12,800 nt of DNA from Oscillospiraceae bacterium (GTDB lineage Bacteria; Bacillota; Clostridia; Oscillospirales; Ruminococcaceae): the NCBI GenBank assembly GCA_016303195.1, contig JAEDMD010000035.1:1-12800 (forward strand), in the 5' to 3' direction. Numbering within the stretch: position 1 is the stretch's first letter; each line of letters begins with the position of its first letter. The notes beneath the pieces are model-generated. The model was given only the letters and a program-made list of their open reading frames with translations, had not been told where the DNA came from and did not search any database. The position numbers and the translations under genes are program-made. Positions 1-6,829 of this stretch are shown here, in pieces.

Positions 1-1
1 C

Positions 2-76
2 GACAAAATTATGCCTGATAATCCGTACATTCACCCTATGTGGACAGGTTCTTACAAGTGTTTTATTCCAAAATAA
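2..76 (+). CDS. Possible C-terminal end of a convergent plus-strand gene (partial)
   Basis: Frame 2 of the plus strand is open from the window edge to a TAA at 74-76, giving 24 codons. The last residues read [18 protein letters not shown], a composition that looks protein-like (aromatic-rich, not low-complexity). The same stretch on the minus strand, downstream of dtd, has several stops and no coding look. If real, this gene converges on dtd and overlaps its 3' end by 14 bases. I do not recognise the family. With so few codons visible, chance openness cannot be excluded. Confidence 0.3.
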   Translation, partial: DKIMPDNPYIHPMWTGSYKCFIPK

Positions 77-497
77 GCGTAAACGGCCCGTCGTTAAGCA
101 GTTCCACTTTCATGTCAGCGCCGAACGAACCTGTCTCAACGTGCTTTCCTTTGCTTCTGAGATACTCAACAAAATACTCATACAGCCTGTTTGCCTCGTC
201 AGGCTTTGCCGCCTGTATGAAATTCGGTCTGTTTCCTTTTCGGCAGTCGGCATACAGCGTAAACTGCGGAACTACCAGTATTTCGCCGCCTACACTTTCA
301 AGGTCGAGGTTTATCTTGTCATTCTCATCGGAAAATATCCTCAGTCCGACTATCTTATCAGCAAGTCTGCGGCATTCCGCTTCGGTGTCCTCATGTCCCA
401 CACCGAACAGCAGAAGAAAACCCGTGCCGATCTTTCCGATGACCTCGCCGTCTACTTTTACACTCGCATTTTTTACTCTTTGAAGAACTATCTTCAT
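63..497 (-). CDS. dtd: D-aminoacyl-tRNA deacylase (DTD family) with a PQFTL motif
   Basis: This 144-residue protein is full length for DTD (about 145-150 residues). It begins MKIVLQRV, carries GEILVV followed by PQFTLYAD near residue 80, then [12 protein letters not shown], and ends with the NDGPFT motif that forms the cross-subunit Gly-cisPro site. DTD enzymes are cytoplasmic homodimers that hydrolyse D-amino acids (and glycine) from mischarged tRNA. The oddity is motif one: bacterial DTD normally has SQFTL, but here the serine is proline (codon CCG). That resembles the PQATL of the animal paralog ATD, which removes L-Ala from tRNA-Thr. The gene starts 7 bases after the GH42 stop, and an AGGG overlapping that stop serves as its ribosome binding site five bases before ATG. 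The family call is secure; exact substrate preference is not. Confidence 0.95.
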   Translation of the reverse strand: MKIVLQRVKNASVKVDGEVIGKIGTGFLLLFGVGHEDTEAECRRLADKIVGLRIFSDENDKINLDLESVGGEILVVPQFTLYADCRKGNRPNFIQAAKPDEANRLYEYFVEYLRSKGKHVETGSFGADMKVELLNDGPFTLILE

Positions 498-504
498 TTT
501 TACC

Positions 505-2475
505 CTACTTTCTGACTATCTCCATTGAAAAAGCCTCAAGTTCCAACGATTCCTCGTCTTTTCGGCTCATAAGGCTGAACATTGCTTTCGGCAGCGGGAT
601 ATCCACGGTATTTCCCGAATTATTGAAGAAAAAGATATACTCATCAATTCCGTTTGTTCGTGTTGTGACTTCAACTCCGTCGGGCAGGTCTTTCAGCTTC
701 GGGATGCCTGTCTGCTTCATGATATTGCCGATGAAACTCTCATAGAAATCGCTGTCACAGACCGTTCCAACGTAATAAACCACACCACTGCAATACCTGT
801 TCATCGTCACCGCAGGACTGCCTTTATATAAATCGTCATCATACTCTGCATATGCCTTTGCGGATGTAAGTTCAATGATATCACACCAGCTTCGGCAGGC
901 AAAGATATTTCCTGCAAAATCCTTTATGGAACGCTCGCCGTTTCCGATAGGGTCATAATCCCTGACCTCAGCGCCGATAAGTTCCTTATATAACGTCGGC
1001 AGTGCTTCCATAATACATTTATTGTTGGTATCCTTGACACCGCTTCGGTTGGTCATTACCAGTGTTCCGCCCTGCACAACATAGCGGTAAAGATTCTCCG
1101 ATGCCTTTTTCTCGCAGATATACAGCGACGGAGCGACTACCACCTTGTACTTTGTCAGGTCTGCCGTCGGCGGAACGATATCCACATTTGCTCCGAATCC
1201 TGCAAATGCCGCATGAAATTTTTTGAGCTGTCCCATGTAGCTGAATTTCTCCGACTGGGGCTGAAGTTTCAGCGCTCTGTCACATTCGGGCGAATAGATT
1301 ATCGCCGCATCAGATATTATCTCCGTGCTGTCCAGAGCATTAAGTCCCGATACTGTCTTGCACAGATCCACAAATTCGAGGAAACGCTTTGACGGGATGT
1401 TGCTGTGACCGATTAGTCCGTGTCTGAACATATCAGGGCCGCAAAGCGGAGTTCTCCAGCGGAAGTGGAGGACGGTATCTGCACCGTGAGCGATAGCCTG
1501 CAAAGAATAGCCTTTTATCATCCCCGGTTTTGGTGATGGCGCAATATGATTCTTCTTTACGACCGAACCGCTGAGCTGTTCCATTATCCAGAATTTGTCG
1601 CCCTTTATGCCACGCATCATGTCAAGATAGAATGCATTTGAACCGACTGCTTCACCGTCCACATACATCTCGGTTGACGGATAATTGTCATATGAGGCGA
1701 AATCAAGCATTGCGTACAGTTTATAGATATCGGGAACTGTCTTGCTGAGGGTGGTATCAGTAGTTACCTTTGCCTGAGGTATCTCCTTTTTTATTGTTAT
1801 GGTCAGGTCACGGATGAACTCAATGGCGCTTTCGGAAGCAAACCTCATATATTCAAGGCTGAGTGACGGGTCACGCCATTCCTTCGGGAACATTACAGGC
1901 GGACGTATCTGTGATATATCGGTATAATATCCGCCGAATGCATCGCCTCCCATTGCGATGTTGATATTCTGCATATTCTCATACCTGTCCAGAAGCCATT
2001 TTCTGAATTTGTCCACACACGACGGACAACAACACTGATACGCTTCAATATCATGGTCTATCTGCCATGCAGAAATACACGGGACTCTGCTGTATCTCTT
2101 TGCGAGCATTTCTGTGAGCCGTTTTGCATACGCACGATATATCGGGGAATTCACGCAGTATTTACTGATATAGCCCTTTTCGGGCTTTGTGCCTTCGCTG
2201 TTTGTACGCATTATCTCAGGATGCTCGTCATACATCCAGAGCGGAGGACAATTTGTTGGCACACAGAGGACAAGCTCCATACTGAATGAATTAAATATCT
2301 TGATTATCTCATCGAGCCAGTTCGTGTTGAACTGCCCCATTCTCGGTTCGAGTCCTGACCAGCCAAGACCGCCTATACGAACCAGTTGAACACCACTTTT
2401 CGCCATTATCTCAGCGTCACGGTGCCACAGCTTACTGTCCCAGTTTTCGGGATAGTAGTCAACTCCAATTTTCAT
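505..2475 (-). CDS. GH42-family beta-galactosidase-like protein with altered catalytic acid/base
   Basis: I prefer the ATG at 2475 (656 residues): GGAGGAG lies just upstream, and the family's usual opening GVDYYPENW follows at once. An upstream in-frame ATG at 2514 would add 13 residues, overlap the previous gene and lack this site. GH42 enzymes (TIM barrel, then a glutamine-amidotransferase-like trimerisation domain, then a small beta domain) hydrolyse beta-galactosides. Visible here: barrel from residue 1 to about 375, middle domain about 385-590, beta tail about 600-656. Cys107 and Cys148/Cys150/Cys153 match the zinc-site cysteines, and Glu299 in WIMEQLSG fits the nucleophile. The acid/base motif normally reads DNE but here is Asp140-His141-Asp142 (WQIDHD). 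Asp348 also sits where Glu is usual in the sugar-binding stretch after FRWRT. No signal peptide, so probably cytoplasmic. Activity may be altered or lost. It begins 11 bases after the phosphatase gene. Confidence 0.88.
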   Translation of the reverse strand: MKIGVDYYPENWDSKLWHRDAEIMAKSGVQLVRIGGLGWSGLEPRMGQFNTNWLDEIIKIFNSFSMELVLCVPTNCPPLWMYDEHPEIMRTNSEGTKPEKGYISKYCVNSPIYRAYAKRLTEMLAKRYSRVPCISAWQIDHDIEAYQCCCPSCVDKFRKWLLDRYENMQNINIAMGGDAFGGYYTDISQIRPPVMFPKEWRDPSLSLEYMRFASESAIEFIRDLTITIKKEIPQAKVTTDTTLSKTVPDIYKLYAMLDFASYDNYPSTEMYVDGEAVGSNAFYLDMMRGIKGDKFWIMEQLSGSVVKKNHIAPSPKPGMIKGYSLQAIAHGADTVLHFRWRTPLCGPDMFRHGLIGHSNIPSKRFLEFVDLCKTVSGLNALDSTEIISDAAIIYSPECDRALKLQPQSEKFSYMGQLKKFHAAFAGFGANVDIVPPTADLTKYKVVVAPSLYICEKKASENLYRYVVQGGTLVMTNRSGVKDTNNKCIMEALPTLYKELIGAEVRDYDPIGNGERSIKDFAGNIFACRSWCDIIELTSAKAYAEYDDDLYKGSPAVTMNRYCSGVVYYVGTVCDSDFYESFIGNIMKQTGIPKLKDLPDGVEVTTRTNGIDEYIFFFNNSGNTVDIPLPKAMFSLMSRKDEESLELEAFSMEIVRK

Positions 2476-2486
2476 AAGCTCCTCCG

Positions 2487-3023
2487 TTACAGAGAATACT
2501 CTATCACCTGACAATTGCCCATAAACCAGTTTGAGTATTCCTCATTCGTCAAATCATTAAAATATGTTTCTATAACACGGCATATTCCTCCGTGGCATAC
2601 CACAAGGACATTTTTATCTCTGTATTTCGCCTTGATCTCGTCCAGAACGGAGTAAACTCGATGGCTGAGCTGTAAGAGTGATTCACCGCTTCTGCCCATT
2701 CTCACACCGAAGTTAACCTTATTTTCTGCAAATCCCTCAGTAAATCTCGATTTGCCCTCGTATTCGCCGTAGTCCCATTCTCTCAGTCTTTCTTCTGTAA
2801 TGATCTCAAGTCCGCATCTGTCAGCGACAGCTTTTGCTGTTGTGAAAGCACGTTTCATCGGTGAGGATATGATTATGTCGATATCCCCCAGTTTTTCGGC
2901 ATTTTCTGCCAATTCAGCCGCCTGTGCCAGACCTGTTTCGTTGAGGGGCAGATCGGTCACTCCAAGAATTATCTCATCTTTGTTGTAGTCGGTCTGTCCG
3001 TGTCTTGTTACGTATAACTTCAA
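2487..3023 (-). CDS. Histidine phosphatase family protein (phosphoglycerate mutase-like), TTG start
   Basis: The 178-residue product belongs to the histidine phosphatase superfamily, which includes cofactor-dependent phosphoglycerate mutase, CobC and broad-range phosphatases. Residues 7-9 are the RHG signature holding the phospho-accepting His8. Arg58 sits in SSPMKRAFTTA, an acidic residue lies in EWDYGEYEG near 82-90, and His144 in VCHGG is the second catalytic histidine. Size and lack of insertions suit a GpmB/CobC-like phosphatase acting on a small metabolite in the cytoplasm; the substrate cannot be read from sequence. The start is TTG, seven bases after a clean GGAGG (3031-3035). An ATG five bases upstream of the TTG is in another frame and stops after two codons. 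In B. subtilis recN is followed by spoIVB; here this gene takes that place. Confidence 0.88.
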   Translation of the reverse strand: MKLYVTRHGQTDYNKDEIILGVTDLPLNETGLAQAAELAENAEKLGDIDIIISSPMKRAFTTAKAVADRCGLEIITEERLREWDYGEYEGKSRFTEGFAENKVNFGVRMGRSGESLLQLSHRVYSVLDEIKAKYRDKNVLVVCHGGICRVIETYFNDLTNEEYSNWFMGNCQVIEYSL

Positions 3024-3035
3024 TACATTGCCTCC
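3020..3035 (-). promoter_or_regulatory. Initiation site of the phosphatase gene: GGAGG, two-codon ORF and TTG start
   Basis: GGAGG at 3031-3035 is followed by ATG TAT TGA (3028-3020), and the real TTG start (3023-3021) overlaps that stop. The ATG lies only two bases from GGAGG, which is too close for efficient use, whereas TTG has an ideal seven-base spacing. This decides the start of the phosphatase gene. It may also weaken or tune its translation. Whether the mini-ORF is ever translated is unknown. Confidence 0.55.
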
Positions 3036-3043
3036 GTTATATA

Positions 3044-4708
3044 TCAGAATTCCTTTTCCGCTTTCTCTATTTCAGCCCTTGCGTTATCCAGCATAAGCTC
3101 GCTCGGACTGTCACCGCCCATTATTCTCGCAACTTCGGCAACTCTGCCATCCATATCAAGCTGTGTGACATGAGTTTCTGTGCGGTCACCGACAATCGAT
3201 TTCTCTATCATCAGGTGATTGTCCGCCATTACTGCTATCTGAGAGAGGTGAGTAACGCAGATCACCTGTCTGACTTTGCCGATCTCACGAAGTTTTATGC
3301 CGATCTTCTGAGCCGCCTTTCCGCTTACACCCGTGTCGATCTCATCGAATATCATGGTAGGGATACTGTCCTTATCGGCTATAACGCTTTTCAGTGCGAG
3401 CATGATCCTTGAAAGTTCGCCGCCTGATGCAATTTTTGATATCGGCTTCGGGTCTTCACCTTTATTTGCGGAAATGAGGAACTCCACCGAATCCATGCCG
3501 TTGACCGTCAGCTTTCCTTTTTCATGGCGGACAGCAATGACAACTCCCGACATATTGAGAAATTCCAGTTCTGCCGTTACCTGCTTTGCAAAGCGCTCTC
3601 CAAGTTTTTCACGATACTCATACAAAGCCTTTGCCTGTTCGGTAACGGTATGGAGAAGCTGTTCACGCTTTTCGGTAAGGGCGATTATCTCATCGCCTGA
3701 ACCTTCAAGCTGCATAATGTCACGGCAGGCATCGTCATAAAGTTTGATAAGTCCGTCACAATCTGTGGCATACTTCCTTTTCAGCTTGTTTATCACGCTC
3801 AGCCTGTCAGCCAGATATCCGAGACGCTGACCGTCAAGTTCTATCCTGTCAGCAGTTGCTTCAAGTTCCGAGGCGATGTCCGAAAGCTCTATTTCTGCGG
3901 CAGAAAGCCTTTCATAAAGTTCGGACAGCTTGTCATTATCATCGGTATATCCTGCAATTTCCGTTTCGGCAGTCACAAGCATATCATTTGCCGCATCCTC
4001 GCCGATTATGGCGGAAACTGCATTTTTCACGGCAATTATGATATTCTCGGCATTCTTTGCGGCTGAATACTCCTTTTCAAGCTGTTCATCCTCGCCTGCC
4101 GAAAGTTCTATTTCGCCGATATCGTCGATTATCTCATTAAGTTCACGCTGACGGAATGCGCTTTCTTTTTCACGCGTTTTCAGTTCACCCAGCCGCCTTG
4201 CTGTCTGCTGAAGTTCACGGAAAGTCTGGCGGTACTCCTCCAGAAGCGAATTATCACCGCCGAAATCATCAAGTATCTGCAAATGTCTGTCGCTGTCCAT
4301 GAGTATCTGATTATCGTGCTGACCGTGGATATTTATAAGCATACCGCCTATCTCTTTCAGAAGTGAAGCTGATGCGGTACGGCTGTTTATCCTTGCAACA
4401 CTTCCGCCGTCGGCACTTATCTCACGGGTGACGGTAATTTCCTCATTGTCGTGAGAGATCCCCAGTTCATCCAGTTTTTCACATATATCATCGGAAAGGT
4501 CGGTAAAAAGTGCGGTTATGACTGCCTTGTCACAGCCTGTGCGGACGATATCCTTTGAACAGCGCTGACCGAGAACTGCATTTATGCCGTTTATGAGGAT
4601 AGATTTACCTGCACCTGTCTCACCTGTAAATATATTCAGCTTTTTTTCAAGCGGTATGACTGCTTCTTTGATAACTGCAAGATTGCGGATATATATCTCT
4701 TTTAACAT
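3044..4708 (-). CDS. recN: DNA repair ATPase RecN
   Basis: RecN is an SMC-like ATPase that gathers at double-strand breaks and promotes recombinational repair in the nucleoid. The 554 residues match the family (about 550-570). The N-terminal head has Walker A at 29-36 (GETGAGKS). A long charged helical stretch, roughly 150-370, is the coiled-coil arm. The C-terminal head has the ABC signature SGGEL at 428-432, Walker B MIFDE at 452-456 followed by the RecN hallmark IDTGVSG, and the switch histidine in VTHLSQIA at 487. An in-frame TAA lies immediately before the ATG, so the start is fixed. The gene follows argR as in B. subtilis. I see no clear LexA box near the start, so SOS control, if present, would act further upstream. 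Confidence 0.98.
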   Translation of the reverse strand: MLKEIYIRNLAVIKEAVIPLEKKLNIFTGETGAGKSILINGINAVLGQRCSKDIVRTGCDKAVITALFTDLSDDICEKLDELGISHDNEEITVTREISADGGSVARINSRTASASLLKEIGGMLINIHGQHDNQILMDSDRHLQILDDFGGDNSLLEEYRQTFRELQQTARRLGELKTREKESAFRQRELNEIIDDIGEIELSAGEDEQLEKEYSAAKNAENIIIAVKNAVSAIIGEDAANDMLVTAETEIAGYTDDNDKLSELYERLSAAEIELSDIASELEATADRIELDGQRLGYLADRLSVINKLKRKYATDCDGLIKLYDDACRDIMQLEGSGDEIIALTEKREQLLHTVTEQAKALYEYREKLGERFAKQVTAELEFLNMSGVVIAVRHEKGKLTVNGMDSVEFLISANKGEDPKPISKIASGGELSRIMLALKSVIADKDSIPTMIFDEIDTGVSGKAAQKIGIKLREIGKVRQVICVTHLSQIAVMADNHLMIEKSIVGDRTETHVTQLDMDGRVAEVARIMGGDSPSELMLDNARAEIEKAEKEF

Positions 4709-4718
4709 TTAAACTGCT

Positions 4719-5162
4719 TTACCTCCTCGGAAACAGCTCGCTCCTGAACTGTTTTGACAGCTTTTTTGCCTCGTCCTCTGTTCTGACAAGAATAAATATA
4801 GTATCATCGCCTGCAATAGTTCCCACAACGCCCTGATGGTTGACGGAATCTATTGCGGCACAAGTTCCCTGTGCCATTCCTGCCCTGCATTTCAGCACAA
4901 TGGTATTCATTGCATAATCCACCGACAGCACCGCTTCCTCAAACAGACTTTTCTCCTCAGCGGCAGCCGCAGGGAGAGTATAGCGGAAATCGCCGTTCTC
5001 ATCACGCTGTTTCACCAGATTGAGCTGTTGGATATCTCTTGAAAGGGTCGCCTGAGTGGTCTTTATGCCACGTTCGCCAAGAAGCTGTATCAGCAATTCC
5101 TGAGTTCCCACAGGCTGTTCGGTGATAAGCTCAAGTATCAGTTCATGTCTGCGATTTTTCAT
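4719..5162 (-). CDS. argR: Arginine repressor ArgR/AhrC
   Basis: ArgR is a hexameric, arginine-responsive DNA-binding protein that represses arginine synthesis genes and can activate catabolic ones. The 147 residues fit the family. The N-terminal winged helix-turn-helix spans about 1-65 with the recognition-helix motif TQATLSRDI at 36-44. The C-terminal oligomerisation and arginine-binding domain has AAIDS near 102-106 and GTIAGDDTIFILV from 114, including the paired aspartates that contact arginine. An alanine/glutamate linker (about 65-71) joins the two. The start ATG follows AGGTGA, which overlaps the nadK stop codon ten bases upstream. Its position just before recN is a Firmicutes signature. 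I see no convincing ARG box in the short junctions here. Confidence 0.97.
   Translation of the reverse strand: MKNRRHELILELITEQPVGTQELLIQLLGERGIKTTQATLSRDIQQLNLVKQRDENGDFRYTLPAAAAEEKSLFEEAVLSVDYAMNTIVLKCRAGMAQGTCAAIDSVNHQGVVGTIAGDDTIFILVRTEDEAKKLSKQFRSELFPRR
4722..4727 (-). promoter_or_regulatory. recN ribosome binding site formed by the last two argR codons
   Basis: The final sense codons of argR are AGG AGG (Arg-Arg), directly followed by TAA, and they make a perfect AGGAGG for recN. The spacing to the recN ATG is 13 bases, longer than ideal. Because the site sits inside argR up to its stop, ribosomes terminating on argR would cover it, so recN translation is probably coupled to argR. Confidence 0.65.
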
Positions 5163-5172
5163 ATTCGTTCAC

Positions 5173-6033
5173 CTACTTTATGGGCTTGCACATTTTCGTG
5201 CAAAGGGACTCATGGAAGGAATTTCCGATTATATCGATAAATTTTATGTTCTTGCTTCCTCTGCATATCTCTATGGACTCATTTTCGTGAAGGTCGCAGA
5301 AATGCTCGCCGTCCACATTTATGACCATTGACTCGCCACGTGAAACAGGGGTGGTATTCTTCATACGAAGCCTTCTGCCTGCCGCAAAGAGAGTTGCCCT
5401 CGAAAACAGAGAATGCGGGCATATCAGTGTCATTTCGATACATTCAAGGTCAGGCTCGATAATAGGGCCTCCTGCGGAGAGAGCGTAAGCGGTCGAACCT
5501 GACGGAGTGCTGAAAAGAACACCGTCCGCACGGTATCTTCCAACCACGTAATCCTCGGAAAACACCTCAAAATCGCATATTCTGAAACTTCCCGAACGTC
5601 CCTGCACTTCATTCAGCGCAGTTCTCACCTTGTCACCTTCGGGAGTATGACAGACAACGTCAAGGGTCATTCGCTCGGAAATGTCAAAATCTCCTGTTTT
5701 CAGCTTTTTCAGCTTGTCAAGCTGGTCGGATTCCAGACCTGCCATGAAACCGAGAGTTCCCGTGTTTATCCCCAGAAGCATAGTATCCTTGCCGATGAGG
5801 TATTTGGCACAACGGAGAATAGTTCCGTCACCGCCGATGGCAAGCACAACATCTGCTGTTTCCGCAGAAATGCTCATATCCTCAAATATAACCTGTGGCT
5901 TGTCTGCAAAATCTTTCATGAATTCGCCGCTTACGGCAGTCTGTATCCCTGCACGTGCAAGAACATCGCAAGCCTCACGGGCACAGCTCAGTGCGTTTTT
6001 TTTCTGGAAATTCGGGTATAATGCCGCTTTCAT
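5173..6033 (-). CDS. nadK: NAD kinase
   Basis: NAD kinase phosphorylates NAD to NADP using ATP or polyphosphate and sets the cell's NADPH pool. With the ATG at 6033 the product has 286 residues, typical for the family. That start has AAGGAG six bases upstream, overlapping the tlyA stop, whereas an in-frame ATG at 6069 lies inside tlyA and would add 12 unconserved residues. Motifs: GGDGT at 67-71, NTGTLGFM at 90-97, the NE pair at 141-142, Asp170-Gly171, and PSGSTAY at 177-183 leading into ALSAGGP. The usual PTGSTAY has Thr where Ser178 is seen, a mild change. The gene sits between tlyA and argR, a clostridial arrangement absent from the B. subtilis cluster. Confidence 0.97.
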   Translation of the reverse strand: MKAALYPNFQKKNALSCAREACDVLARAGIQTAVSGEFMKDFADKPQVIFEDMSISAETADVVLAIGGDGTILRCAKYLIGKDTMLLGINTGTLGFMAGLESDQLDKLKKLKTGDFDISERMTLDVVCHTPEGDKVRTALNEVQGRSGSFRICDFEVFSEDYVVGRYRADGVLFSTPSGSTAYALSAGGPIIEPDLECIEMTLICPHSLFSRATLFAAGRRLRMKNTTPVSRGESMVINVDGEHFCDLHENESIEICRGSKNIKFIDIIGNSFHESLCTKMCKPIK

Positions 6034-6043
6034 AACTATCTCC

Positions 6044-6829
6044 TTACAGACCGGTGAATGCACTTTCAACTAACGCTTTAAAGTCGTGCATTACGGGAGT
6101 TCCGCTTTTTTTGCACAGCTTCACCAGATACTCTATATTTCCGCTTCCGCCCTTTACGGGGGAAAACGTGTATTTTTCGCAGATAAATCCGATAGATGAT
6201 GCGAAACTGTCGATCTCGCCCAGAACACGGATATGTACCTTTCGATCTTTGACGATACCTCGCTTGCCGATATCATGCTTGCCTGCCTCAAACTGAGGTT
6301 TTATCAGGACTGACGCAGATGCGCCGTCTTTAAGCAGTTCATGTACTTTCGGGAGTATCTTCGTCAGGGAAATGAATGAAACGTCCACGCATATGAGATC
6401 CACCTGACCGCCGATATCCTCAGCGGTGATATTGCGGATGTCCGTTCCCTCCATATTCGTGACACGTTCATCCCTGCACAAAGCCTCGGCAAGCTGACCG
6501 TGACCGACATCAACGGCAAATACGTGAGATGCTCCGTTTTTAAGCATAAGATCGGTAAATCCGCCTGTGGATGCGCCTATGTCGAGACAGACCTTCCCTG
6601 TGAGATCAAGTCCGAATTCCTCAGCCGCTTTTTCCAGCTTCAGCGCTCCCCTGCCAACATATTTTTCCTGCTCGCAGGAACGGATATCATCATTTTCATT
6701 AACGTTGTCAGAGGCTTTTTTTGCAGTCATACCGTTTACCGTGACATTTCCTGCGGCGATCATTTCCTTTGCACGTTCACGGCTTCGGGCGATGCCTCTT
6801 GCCACAAGCTCACTGTCAAGCCTTGCCAT
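6044..6829 (-). CDS. tlyA: TlyA-family rRNA 2'-O-methyltransferase (S4 domain plus FtsJ-like domain)
   Basis: TlyA uses S-adenosylmethionine to methylate the 2'-OH of cytidines in rRNA (C1920 of 23S and, in type II enzymes, C1409 of 16S), which affects capreomycin susceptibility. The old name hemolysin is misleading. The 261 residues show an S4 RNA-binding domain (about 1-60, with ARSRERAKEMI) and a Rossmann methyltransferase domain with the SAM motif DIGASTGGFT at 83-92. Lys64, Asp149, Lys177 and Glu233 are each exactly five positions below the catalytic K-D-K-E of the mycobacterial enzyme as I recall it (69, 154, 182, 238). That supports an active, full-length type II-like protein. The ATG overlaps the dxs stop by 14 bases, with AGGAG eight bases upstream, so translation is likely coupled to dxs. 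Confidence 0.95.
   Translation of the reverse strand: MARLDSELVARGIARSRERAKEMIAAGNVTVNGMTAKKASDNVNENDDIRSCEQEKYVGRGALKLEKAAEEFGLDLTGKVCLDIGASTGGFTDLMLKNGASHVFAVDVGHGQLAEALCRDERVTNMEGTDIRNITAEDIGGQVDLICVDVSFISLTKILPKVHELLKDGASASVLIKPQFEAGKHDIGKRGIVKDRKVHIRVLGEIDSFASSIGFICEKYTFSPVKGGSGNIEYLVKLCKKSGTPVMHDFKALVESAFTGL

Noticed and set aside
8..22. ATTAT-GCCTG-ATAAT inverted repeat downstream of dtd as a terminator
   Set aside because: Only five A-T pairs and no following U-run on the dtd strand; too weak to call.
2476..2514. Upstream ATG for the GH42 gene adding 13 residues
   Set aside because: The added residues overlap the phosphatase gene and are not family-like, while the ATG at 2475 has an excellent GGAGGAG.
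6034..6069. Upstream ATG for nadK
   Set aside because: It would lie inside tlyA; the ATG at 6033 has AAGGAG at ideal spacing and gives the family length.
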